Of a stretch of 64,000 bases of DNA, positions 27,124 to 34,951 are shown one piece after another (within the stretch, counting starts at the first letter, position 1; each line of letters begins with the position of its first letter). Origin of the DNA: Curvibacter sp. (GTDB lineage Bacteria; Pseudomonadota; Gammaproteobacteria; Burkholderiales; Burkholderiaceae_C); NCBI GenBank assembly GCA_004293725.1, contig REAW01000015.1, positions 1 to 64,000 on the forward strand, given 5' to 3'. A program made the translations under genes and the position numbers. The notes under the pieces are model-generated. The model saw only the letters and a list, made by a program, of their open reading frames with translations. It made no database searches and was not told the DNA's origin.

Positions 27124-28746
27124 ATGCATCTTCTTGATGTTGCGCTGCAACACGATTGCCCATCCTCCCACCACGCTGAACTGGCGCTCAAGCACGGCGA
27201 TTTGGCCCATAGCCTATTGCTGGCCAAGTCCGCCTTAAGTCGGGCCCAAGCAGCGCAAGACGTTTCCGGTGAGGCACGTGCCTTGTTGTCGTTGGCGCAG
27301 GCCGACTGCGTGGTGTCTCACTTTCGAAGGGCCCAAGAAACCGCCCAGCGTGCAGCGACCCTGTTTCAAATGGGTGAGGATTCGCTGGGCGAAGCCCAAG
27401 CGCTGGCCACACTGGCCTACACCCTCAGCGTAATGGGCCACAGCGCTGAGGGTGTGGAAGCCGCATTGCTGGGGCTTAAGCTCAGCAGTGGTGCGCCAGC
27501 GCCTTCATTGGCCATGTCCTATAACTATTTGGGCAAGGCCTATGCCTTTGGTGGAAACTTTGAGCGCGCCGATGAAGCCTTTTCGCGCGCCATTGAGCTA
27601 CTGGAATTCGACGGCCATTGGATGGAAGCCACCCAGCCCCGCGCGAATCAGCGCGCCATGGTTGTTACCCGCTGTTTTTTTGACCGGTATTACCAGGGCC
27701 AATTTCGTTCACTAGAGCGCCTGGCGGCGTTGCGCAAGGCGGGTTCGCGCACAGCCCAGTCTCGCTCCAAGGTCCTGGTTATCCAAGGTACCCAATTAGA
27801 AGCCCAGCTTTTGATGGGTTTGTGTGATGGTTTTGAGGCCTGCTGGCTGGGTGATTTGGTGGTGGCCCAAAGCCACGTTGATTTTGCGCACGCCGCAGCC
27901 GCACGCGGAGCAGTGAACCCTTCCGTTGTCTTGGTCGAGTTGTGGCTGCGCGCAGAGATTGCGTGGGCGGCTGAAGACTGGCCTTTGGCCGAGTACCACA
28001 GCCACCGCATGCTGCAGTCCGCCATGTCCATCGACCACGAGCACATGGTCAGCATTGCCTATTTGCTTTCCGCCCAGTTACTGTCAGCCCAGGGCAAAGA
28101 GCGTGCTGCGCAAGCGCAATTGCGCGCGCTCAAATTGCGTGAAAACGAATTACGCCACGCGGCTATGCAACAGCGCGAGGAACGCATCGAATGGCAACTG
28201 CAGGCCCGCGCCAACCGTGCCACAGCCCGCCGCATGGAACTGCATGCGCAGCAACTGGAACAAATGGCCATGGAGGATCCGTTGACTGGCCTTTTCAATC
28301 GCCGCTATCTGGCTCGCATGGTGCCCGATTTGCTGCGCAAGGGCACAGAGCGCGGTCTTTCACCCGCGATGGCGTTTGTGGACGTGGATTCGTTCAAGCA
28401 AATCAACGACCGGTTTTCCCACCAGGTGGGCGACGTCGTGCTGCAAGAACTGGCGCACATTTTGCGGAGCTTTGTGCGCGAAGGCGATGTACCTGTGCGA
28501 TTGGGCGGCGACGAGTTTGTGGTGGCCTTTACGCATGTGGAAGAGGCTGCCGCCCCTGGTTTGGCCCAACGTATTCAAGACGCGGTGGATGCCCACCCGT
28601 GGCATGGCGTGCACCCGGGGCTTCGCGTGAGTGTGAGCGTGGGGGTGGCCGGTGCCCACCTAGGGGACAACCTGGCCAACTGGCTGCATCGTTGCGACCA
28701 AAGCATGTACATCGAAAAAGACACCAGGCATCAGAACCTGATCTAA
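27124..28746 (+). CDS. Diguanylate cyclase with TPR-like N-terminal region
   Basis: Probable cyclic di-GMP synthase, 540 residues from ATG 27124 (AGGAG 12 bases upstream; GTG 27094 is an alternative). Residues 20-340 are helical with TPR-like repeats (for example AMSYNYLGKAYAFGGNFERADEAFSRAIELLE). A coiled-coil linker (about 340-390) leads into the GGDEF domain, which begins EDPLTGLFNRRYL and has an intact active site LGGDEF near residue 463. There is no signal peptide or membrane helix, so it is cytoplasmic. This architecture is frequent in betaproteobacteria. No RxxD product-inhibition site was seen with confidence. It is a single gene after modC. Confidence 0.87.
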   Translation: MHLLDVALQHDCPSSHHAELALKHGDLAHSLLLAKSALSRAQAAQDVSGEARALLSLAQADCVVSHFRRAQETAQRAATLFQMGEDSLGEAQALATLAYTLSVMGHSAEGVEAALLGLKLSSGAPAPSLAMSYNYLGKAYAFGGNFERADEAFSRAIELLEFDGHWMEATQPRANQRAMVVTRCFFDRYYQGQFRSLERLAALRKAGSRTAQSRSKVLVIQGTQLEAQLLMGLCDGFEACWLGDLVVAQSHVDFAHAAAARGAVNPSVVLVELWLRAEIAWAAEDWPLAEYHSHRMLQSAMSIDHEHMVSIAYLLSAQLLSAQGKERAAQAQLRALKLRENELRHAAMQQREERIEWQLQARANRATARRMELHAQQLEQMAMEDPLTGLFNRRYLARMVPDLLRKGTERGLSPAMAFVDVDSFKQINDRFSHQVGDVVLQELAHILRSFVREGDVPVRLGGDEFVVAFTHVEEAAAPGLAQRIQDAVDAHPWHGVHPGLRVSVSVGVAGAHLGDNLANWLHRCDQSMYIEKDTRHQNLI

Positions 28747-28749
28747 CCC

Positions 28750-28788
28750 AATTGAGTACTGCGCGAGTAGCTACTGAATTGATAGCGA
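28750..28788 (+). repeat. Dispersed hairpin repeat, copy E (5'-shortened)
   Basis: Starts 3 bases after the GGDEF gene stop and ends just before the convergent LysE stop. Only the second half is well kept: TGCGCGAGTAGCT and the GCTA/TAGC hairpin. Confidence 0.7.
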
Positions 28789-28789
28789 A

Positions 28790-29431
28790 TTAGCTCTTCG
28801 CACCTGCCATCAGCGCAGCAAACCCCACAAACACACCACCGGTTAGCCGATTGAAGGCCCGCATCACGCTGGCCCGCTGCAGGTACCGCGCCAATTGTTT
28901 GCCGCTGGCGGCATAGACAAAATACCAAGAGATTTCCACCACCGCAAAAGTGCCCAGCAAAATGCCAAACTGCTGCAACTGGGGTTGTGATGGATTCAGG
29001 AACTGTGGGAAAAACGCTGCGGCAAACAAAATCGCCTTGGGGTTGCTGGCGGCCACCAGGGCACCTTGGCGAAACAGCGCCCAACTGCCCAGCGCTGAAC
29101 CCAGGTTGCTGCCTTGGGCGGCACCCAAGGACGGCGCGCTCTCTTGCACCGGGCTGCGCCACACTTGCACGCCCAGGTAGGCGAGGTAGGCTGCACCCGC
29201 AAGACGCAACGCGTCGAACACTGCGGGAAATGCCTGTAGCAGTGCGCCTAGCCCTGCTGCAGACAAGCTCAGCATCAGCATCAACGATGTCATGCAGCCT
29301 GCCATGCTGGTTACTGCGCCGCGCAGACCCTGGCGTGCTCCGGTACTCATAACCAGCAGCATATTGGGGCCCGGCGTGGCCGAAACCACAAATGTCATCA
29401 TCACAAATAGCCACCAGGTATGCAGGCTCAT
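28790..29431 (-). CDS. LysE/RhtB-family amino acid exporter
   Basis: Inner-membrane exporter of 213 residues with six helices. The family N-terminal signature is present (VVSATPGPNMLLVMSTGARQG), as are LRLAGAAYLAYLGVQVW and NPKAILFAAAFFPQF. Substrates of the family are lysine, threonine, homoserine and similar amino acids; the substrate here is unknown. It lies 23 bases after slyX on the same strand, so the two may be co-transcribed. Its 3' end faces the GGDEF gene across repeat copy E. Confidence 0.9.
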   Translation of the reverse strand: MSLHTWWLFVMMTFVVSATPGPNMLLVMSTGARQGLRGAVTSMAGCMTSLMLMLSLSAAGLGALLQAFPAVFDALRLAGAAYLAYLGVQVWRSPVQESAPSLGAAQGSNLGSALGSWALFRQGALVAASNPKAILFAAAFFPQFLNPSQPQLQQFGILLGTFAVVEISWYFVYAASGKQLARYLQRASVMRAFNRLTGGVFVGFAALMAGAKS

Positions 29432-29454
29432 AAGGGTTCCTCCTCGAGGTTTAA

Positions 29455-29685
29455 TCAGTAATGGGGGGGCAACTCGTCACGCAGGTTGCGTGGTGTGCCC
29501 GGTTCACTGGCCTGCTGGCGCAAGTGGGTCAACTCACGTGTCAGGAGTTCAATCTGTTCTTGCTGGCGAACAATGATCTTGTCGAGTTGTTCCAGTGCGT
29601 CTTCGGCAAAGCTGGCCTTGATTTCCAGATCGGTCAGTCGCTGCTCGGTGCGGGTTGTCGTGTCCATGGGGGTATTGGACACCAT
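29455..29685 (-). CDS. slyX: SlyX family protein
   Basis: Small coiled-coil protein of 76 residues. The heptad-rich stretch RLTDLEIKASFAEDALEQL and the following HLRQQ region are characteristic of SlyX, and the C-terminus ends in the usual PPHY. The function is unknown even in model organisms. The start at 29685 was chosen for the AGGAG ribosome binding site about 10 bases upstream; the longer open frame overlaps the preceding gene. Confidence 0.88.
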   Translation of the reverse strand: MVSNTPMDTTTRTEQRLTDLEIKASFAEDALEQLDKIIVRQQEQIELLTRELTHLRQQASEPGTPRNLRDELPPHY

Positions 29686-29734
29686 GTTGCGGTTTCTCCT
29701 TTTGTGGGATCGGTAGCTGGTGTTGATTGAAAGT

Positions 29735-30097
29735 TCAGGCATCGTCTTTTGCGGCTTCCAGTGCCAGGGGCAAGTACTGGGCCAACTTCTTGTTCTTGAT
29801 GTCGTCCAACGACATGAGTTTGATATGCCGGCGCCCTTTGCCCGCTCCCTCAAGATGGCCCAGTGTGTCGTCGATGCGCGCCCCACGGCTGAACTCCAGC
29901 GACACGTGTTCCTTATACGCAAAGACCCCGCAGAAAGGAATCTCGGAGGCAAATAGAACGCCGCCGTACTTCACTTCTTCGGCAATGGGATGGATGGTTT
30001 TTTTGACCAAAGCGCGTACCGCTTCCACCACCGCATGACGCTCCTCACTTACGAGGCGGATGTCTTCCAAAAGGGTCTGAACGGATTGGGTGGGCAT
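29735..30097 (-). CDS. DUF1801-type protein
   Basis: A cytoplasmic protein of 120 residues resembling the DUF1801/YdhG group (EEVKYGGVLFASEIPFCGVFAYKEHVSLEF, then HIKLMSLDDI), which has an SCP2-like/YjhX-like fold of unknown role. ATG 30097 is preceded at 6 bases by GGAGGAG, a strong ribosome binding site, so the slightly longer TTG/ATG starts (30115, 30112) were rejected. It is followed 50 bases later by slyX. Confidence 0.8.
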   Translation of the reverse strand: MPTQSVQTLLEDIRLVSEERHAVVEAVRALVKKTIHPIAEEVKYGGVLFASEIPFCGVFAYKEHVSLEFSRGARIDDTLGHLEGAGKGRRHIKLMSLDDIKNKKLAQYLPLALEAAKDDA

Positions 30098-30208
30098 GGC
30101 TAACTCCTCCATCAAAATGCTGCAGTCTTTTTGCCAGTTTATAGTTTGGGCTTGCGAGTAATCTGTAGATGCTGACCTGGTGGTGCAGCGTCAATATAAA
30201 GGTGCGAC

Positions 30209-31045
30209 ATGGATTGCAACAATACAAAGGTCGTCGGGAGTTCAACCCCCAGGTGGATTTGGCTGGGGTGCGTAGTTGCCGCCGTTGCTGGCAGTTTTGC
30301 GCATTCCGTGCAGGCCATAGAACCTGCAAAGCAAGTTATTCCTGTGGGTTTGTCGGAGTTTCCTCCGTTTGAATACAAAAACGCGAGCGGCAAAGTGGTG
30401 GGCGCAGACGCTGAAATTGTCGAAGCTGTTTTGCGCCGGGCTGGGTACGTTCCTGATTTCAAGGTGCAACCCTGGGCGCGGATTCAGCAGAATGCCTTGC
30501 GCGGCGAATTTGCCGTGGTGTTTAGCATGACCAAATCCAAGGAGCGCGAGGCTCTCTATTGGTTTAGCGAACCTATTAACGCGGTCAAGGATGTTTTTTT
30601 TAAGGAAAAGAAAACCCCGCTGCCCTGGAAGACCTATGACGACCTCAGGACATTGCGAGTGGGCGGCAGTGCAGGGTATGGCTATGACGCCGGCTTCCAA
30701 CAGGCTGTTGCCGAAAAAAGATTTGCCGCTTATGTAGAGGTGTTTGACGCAGAGCCAGAGTCCTCGGGCTTGCGCCTGTTGTCTTCTGGAGCGATTGATG
30801 CATTTGTGTGTGAAGTGAGCGTGTGCCAATACCTGATAAAAGCCAACGCTCCCAAATTTGATCACTTGGACTTCTCACCGCAGCCTATTGGTTTGGTGCG
30901 TCCTTACTACGCTGTATTCCCTAAATCGTGGCCAAACTCTGAAAAACTTCAACGGGAATTCAACGCCGGTTTGGCCAAGTTCATCCAAGAAGGCGAGTGG
31001 CGCAAGATACTGGTGAAGTACCGCATGGAGCCGAAACTTCCCTGA
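30209..31045 (+). CDS. Periplasmic solute-binding protein family 3
   Basis: Amino-acid-type periplasmic binding protein (SBP_bac_3) of 278 residues with a signal peptide to about residue 36 (VQA-IE). Typical blocks are VGLSEFPPFEYKNASGKVVGADAEIVEAV, then RGEFAVVFSMTKSKEREALYWFSEP. No permease or ATPase genes adjoin it, so it may be an orphan binding protein or act with a sensor instead of a transporter (inference). The single cysteine pair (FVCEVSVCQY) is unusual and could form a disulfide. It converges on the YhgE/Pip gene. Confidence 0.83.
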   Translation: MDCNNTKVVGSSTPRWIWLGCVVAAVAGSFAHSVQAIEPAKQVIPVGLSEFPPFEYKNASGKVVGADAEIVEAVLRRAGYVPDFKVQPWARIQQNALRGEFAVVFSMTKSKEREALYWFSEPINAVKDVFFKEKKTPLPWKTYDDLRTLRVGGSAGYGYDAGFQQAVAEKRFAAYVEVFDAEPESSGLRLLSSGAIDAFVCEVSVCQYLIKANAPKFDHLDFSPQPIGLVRPYYAVFPKSWPNSEKLQREFNAGLAKFIQEGEWRKILVKYRMEPKLP

Positions 31046-31077
31046 GCGTCTTGGCGCCAACTACCTGCTTGCAGAAG

Positions 31078-33012
31078 CTAAAAGTCCAACGCCGGGCGCA
31101 AGTTGCCGGATTGCCGGACGTAACGCCACTTTGCTGTGAAGCTTCCCAGAAGCCATGTGAGCACGCAGACAGCAAACAATTGGACCAAGGGCCATTGCCA
31201 AGCGCCTGCATAGGCGTCAAACATGGTCGCCTTGATCGCCTGAACCGACCACGTCAGCGGCAACCAAGGGCTGATTTGCATGAACCACCCACCGCTGAGT
31301 TCGACGGGCAGAAGGCTGCCGCTGCTGGTGAGTTGCACGGCTAGCAAAATCATGGCAAGACCTTTGCCTGCATCCCCAAGCAAAGCTGTGAGCGCCATGA
31401 TGAGAACCAAGGAGGTGGTGGCCGTGAGGGCGAGGGTCAACGCAAACGGCCACATGTGTACCACGTGCACGTTCAACACGTAGACCATCACCATCCATAG
31501 GGCTAGCGTTTGGCACATCACCAACAGCAACGGCAGCATGACTTTTCCGGCAAACCGCACAGGTGCAGAAAATTGTTGGGCATGGCGGGGCAAGACCCTG
31601 ACGTGGATGAGAAAGGCAGCCACGGCAGCGCCTAGCCAAAGGGCAGCGGGAACAACACTCGAGGCAAAACTTTCGCCGCTGCGCTGGACGGGAGCCAACA
31701 TTTCTACGACCGGCTCAACCGAATGGGCCAGCCCGCTGGCCGTGCCATCCGGGGCGTGCAGGTTGTTGGGCAGTGCGCCTTGCAACAGGGCGATGCCGCC
31801 CTCCAAACGCTGCACACCACCATCCAGCTTCTGCAGTCCTGTGGCAAGGGCGGTGGTCTGGGCTGACATTTTTTTACTGCCGTCCGTTAGAACGTCGAGT
31901 TGGGCATCTTCCGGCAGCTTTTCCACCATGGTACGGACACCCCTGCCCATGGTTCGCACGCCACCCACCAGTGCCGTCACGCCCGTATCCAGCTTCTTGG
32001 CGCCGTCTTGCAACTGGGCTTGCGCTTCTTGTGCGGTGGCCAACCCGCTTTCTAGCCGTGTGATCCCTGTGTGCAATGTGCCAAGGCCTTCATTAATGCT
32101 GTCAGGCACAAAAAAACTTGCTTGGGATTGGGTGCGGTAATTGTCGACGCCGGTGCTGAGTTCTTTCGCTCCACCTTGCAACTGGGCCAAGCCCTGACCC
32201 AGTTCCACGTGGCCACTTGCCAGGGATTCAGCGCCGCTGCGAAGCGCATTGAGGTCGCTGTTTTTGGGGCGCCGGGCATCCAGGGTCCGCAGTCCGGCTC
32301 CCAATTGTTTGAAGCCACTGGTTGTTTGGTCTACGCCCTCGTGCAGGGTCTGGGAGCCGCCGGCGATTTGCTTTGCGCCACTGTAGAGCTGGGCGCTCCC
32401 CGTACGCAGCTCTTGGGCACCCAGGTGAATTTGCCTGACACTGTCGCGCAGACGCTCCACACTGTGTTGCGAGCCCGCAGCGTCGCGCAGTACCAAGGCC
32501 CATCGTTGCTCGTTGATGCTCTGGTTGAGCTGCTCGCCCATGGCTTCTGCAAAATGGCGGGCAATGGTGGCGCTTTGGTAGTTGTTGCCTTGGGAGGCAA
32601 TGATCAGCAGCTTGCCGTCGCCTCTGGCAGCGCCAGGAATGGCCTGGGCGCTAAAGCCGCTGGGAACGATGAGTGCAAAAGCCAATTTCCCCAGGCGCAC
32701 CGCATCGCGCGCAGATTCCTCGGAGTCGTATTGGCGAAAGCCAAACTTTTGCGATGCGATAAGCCTGCTTTCAAGTTCCTGTCCAACATTGAATCGCATC
32801 TCCCTGTATTGCACGCCCGCATCGTTATTGACAATGCCGACTGCGAGTGCCTGCGTCTGGCCTTCCGTGTTCCATACTGCGGACAAGTAGATCCAGGCGT
32901 ATAGAGCTGGCACGATGGAAATGACCAACGCGGAGACCAGAAGCCGGGTGTGGCGGGCGAAATAGTTCGCCTCCATGCGCACCAGAAAACCAATTTGGTG
33001 TAACAGTTTCAT
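31078..33012 (-). CDS. YhgE/Pip-family membrane protein (ABC-2-like)
   Basis: Membrane protein of 644 residues related to the YhgE/Pip group, which joins a phage-infection-protein-like extracytoplasmic region to an ABC-2-type membrane domain. One helix lies near residues 25-45, a large soluble region spans about 50-440, and five or six helices follow (about 455-630). Residues 190-430 contain many short repeats of the form L-x2-G-x3-L, typical of the family's coiled stalk (for example GAQELRTGSAQLYSGAKQI). ATG 33012 (MKLLHQIG) was preferred to the one 12 codons upstream. It has no ATPase partner nearby. The function is not established. Confidence 0.85.
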   Translation of the reverse strand: MKLLHQIGFLVRMEANYFARHTRLLVSALVISIVPALYAWIYLSAVWNTEGQTQALAVGIVNNDAGVQYREMRFNVGQELESRLIASQKFGFRQYDSEESARDAVRLGKLAFALIVPSGFSAQAIPGAARGDGKLLIIASQGNNYQSATIARHFAEAMGEQLNQSINEQRWALVLRDAAGSQHSVERLRDSVRQIHLGAQELRTGSAQLYSGAKQIAGGSQTLHEGVDQTTSGFKQLGAGLRTLDARRPKNSDLNALRSGAESLASGHVELGQGLAQLQGGAKELSTGVDNYRTQSQASFFVPDSINEGLGTLHTGITRLESGLATAQEAQAQLQDGAKKLDTGVTALVGGVRTMGRGVRTMVEKLPEDAQLDVLTDGSKKMSAQTTALATGLQKLDGGVQRLEGGIALLQGALPNNLHAPDGTASGLAHSVEPVVEMLAPVQRSGESFASSVVPAALWLGAAVAAFLIHVRVLPRHAQQFSAPVRFAGKVMLPLLLVMCQTLALWMVMVYVLNVHVVHMWPFALTLALTATTSLVLIMALTALLGDAGKGLAMILLAVQLTSSGSLLPVELSGGWFMQISPWLPLTWSVQAIKATMFDAYAGAWQWPLVQLFAVCVLTWLLGSFTAKWRYVRQSGNLRPALDF

Positions 33013-33118
33013 GTGTTGTGACAGCGTGCGTAACGGGGCAACATTCAATCGCTCTTTGCCACATTGTCACTGATCCAATCACTTTCTGTGCCACCGCACC
33101 TGTACTTCAAAGCGCGAA

Positions 33119-34222
33119 CTATTGTTTGGCCCCCAGTGCTAGGGCCGCTGCTCGCGAAGCCTGCAACGCGGCGGCATCCGGAGTTTCTTGCGTGGGCCAG
33201 CCTTGCAGGTGTTTTTGTGCCAGATTGCACAATGCAGTGATCCAATCGGGGTCGTCGTTGAGGCACGGGATGTAGTGGAACGCTTGGCCACCTGCGTGCA
33301 AAAACGCTTCTCGGGCCTCCATGTTGATTTCCTCCAGGGTCTCCAGGCAGTCGCTGGTAAAGCCAGGGCAAATCACATCGACACGCTTGACGCCCGCCTG
33401 GCCCATGGCTATCAGGCTGGGCTCCGTGTAGGGCTCCAGCCATTTGGCGCGGCCCAGGCGGGACTGGAACGTCACCTTGTATTGGTCTTTGCTGAGCCCC
33501 AGTTCTTGTGCCAGCAAGCGGGCGGTTTTGAAGCATTCACAGTGGTACATATCGCCCAACTGCAGCGTGCGTGCGGGGACGCCATGAAAGCTCATCACCA
33601 ACTGGTCCGGTTTGCCATGGGCCATCCAATACCGGCGAACACTGGCTCCCAGTGCGCTGATATAGCCTGCATCGTCGTGGTAGCGGTTGATAAATCGCAA
33701 CTCGGGAATGGCGCGGGTCTTGGCCGCCCAAGCAAACACCGCATCACACACGCTGGCGGTGGTGGGGCCGCTGTACTGCGGGTAGGCCGGAACGATAAGA
33801 ACGCGGGTCACGCCGTCAGCCTTCATGGCGTCCAACTGCGAGGCAATGGATGTGCTGCCGTAGCGCATGGCCCAGCGCACTTTGACCTGGTGGTTGCGCT
33901 GACCCAACCAGCCCTGCAGCAGTTTGGCCTGTTTTTCAGTCCAGATCTTGAGTGGCGAGCCCTCGGGGGTCCATACACTGGCGTATTTGGCGGCCGACTT
34001 GGCAGGGCGGGTCCGCAAAATGATGCCGTGCAGGATCAGCAACCACAGCAGGCGCGGAATCTCCACCACCCGGGGGTCGCTCAAAAACTCCGCCAAATAG
34101 CGGCGCACGGCGGGGGCAGTGGGTTCGTCGGGTGTACCCAGGTTGCACAGCAGCACGGCGGTGCGGGGTACCTGGCCATGGGTGAAAGGGGGTTCGGGCT
34201 GGAAAGGGGATGTGAAGAGCAT
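33119..34222 (-). CDS. hemH: Ferrochelatase
   Basis: Terminal enzyme of heme synthesis; inserts ferrous iron into protoporphyrin IX. The 367-residue product has [14 protein letters not shown] at the N-terminus, the family signature with the catalytic histidine (LVMSFHGVP), and the late acidic motif [15 protein letters not shown]. The length is usual for betaproteobacteria. The start at 34222 was chosen because longer in-frame extensions overlap the divergent HAD gene. The two starts are only 19 bases apart, so the promoters overlap. Confidence 0.96.
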   Translation of the reverse strand: MLFTSPFQPEPPFTHGQVPRTAVLLCNLGTPDEPTAPAVRRYLAEFLSDPRVVEIPRLLWLLILHGIILRTRPAKSAAKYASVWTPEGSPLKIWTEKQAKLLQGWLGQRNHQVKVRWAMRYGSTSIASQLDAMKADGVTRVLIVPAYPQYSGPTTASVCDAVFAWAAKTRAIPELRFINRYHDDAGYISALGASVRRYWMAHGKPDQLVMSFHGVPARTLQLGDMYHCECFKTARLLAQELGLSKDQYKVTFQSRLGRAKWLEPYTEPSLIAMGQAGVKRVDVICPGFTSDCLETLEEINMEAREAFLHAGGQAFHYIPCLNDDPDWITALCNLAQKHLQGWPTQETPDAAALQASRAAALALGAKQ

Positions 34223-34241
34223 GCGGTATTCTCCCGCACCT

Positions 34242-34937
34242 ATGCTACAACTCTCCCACATCAAGGCCATTACCCTGGACCTGGACGACACTTTGTGGCC
34301 CATCTGGCCCTGCATCGAGCGGGCCGAGAAGGTGCTGCATGCCTGGTTGCTGCAGTACGCGCCTGCCACCGCCACCCTGTATTCCGACCCGCACGCACGA
34401 CGCACGCTGCGCGAAGACACTGAGCAGCAGTGGGCTGCCCAGGCGCACGACCTGAGCGTGCTGCGGCGCGAGTCCATTCGGCTGGCGCTGGCGCGCTCGG
34501 GCGAAGACAGGGCCCTGGCCGATCCCGCCTTTGAGGTTTTTTTTGCCGAGCGTATGCGGGTGGAACTGTTTGACGACGCTTTGACCACGCTCGATTGGAT
34601 GGCGCGGCGCTGGCCGCTGCTGGCGGTGTCCAATGGCAACGCCGATGTGCACCGTGTGGGGCTGGGCGCCTATTTCGCAGGCAGCGTCAGTGCGCGTGAT
34701 GCCGGCGTGGGCAAGCCGGACCCCAGGATCTTCTTGGCCGCCGCACAGGCCTTGCAGGTGGCGCCGGAAAACATCTTGCACGTGGGCGACGATGCCGCGC
34801 TGGATGTGCTGGGTGCCATGGATGTGGGCATGCAGGCGGTGTGGGTGAACCGTGCCGACCATCTGTGGAGCCACACCCAGCACCCGCATGCCACGGTGGC
34901 CAGCCTGACCGAATTGCGCGACCTGCTCAGCGACTGA
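34242..34937 (+). CDS. HAD-superfamily phosphatase
   Basis: A 231-residue haloacid-dehalogenase-fold hydrolase, probably a phosphatase for a small molecule such as FMN or a nucleotide (YigB-like). Motif I is TLDLDDTLW with the nucleophile and acid/base aspartates, motif II is AVSNGN, motif III Lys is in VGKPDPRIF, and motif IV is [14 protein letters not shown] helical cap lies between motifs I and II. It diverges from hemH by 19 bases. Confidence 0.88.
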   Translation: MLQLSHIKAITLDLDDTLWPIWPCIERAEKVLHAWLLQYAPATATLYSDPHARRTLREDTEQQWAAQAHDLSVLRRESIRLALARSGEDRALADPAFEVFFAERMRVELFDDALTTLDWMARRWPLLAVSNGNADVHRVGLGAYFAGSVSARDAGVGKPDPRIFLAAAQALQVAPENILHVGDDAALDVLGAMDVGMQAVWVNRADHLWSHTQHPHATVASLTELRDLLSD

Positions 34938-34951
34938 GCTTGGGGTTGCCT

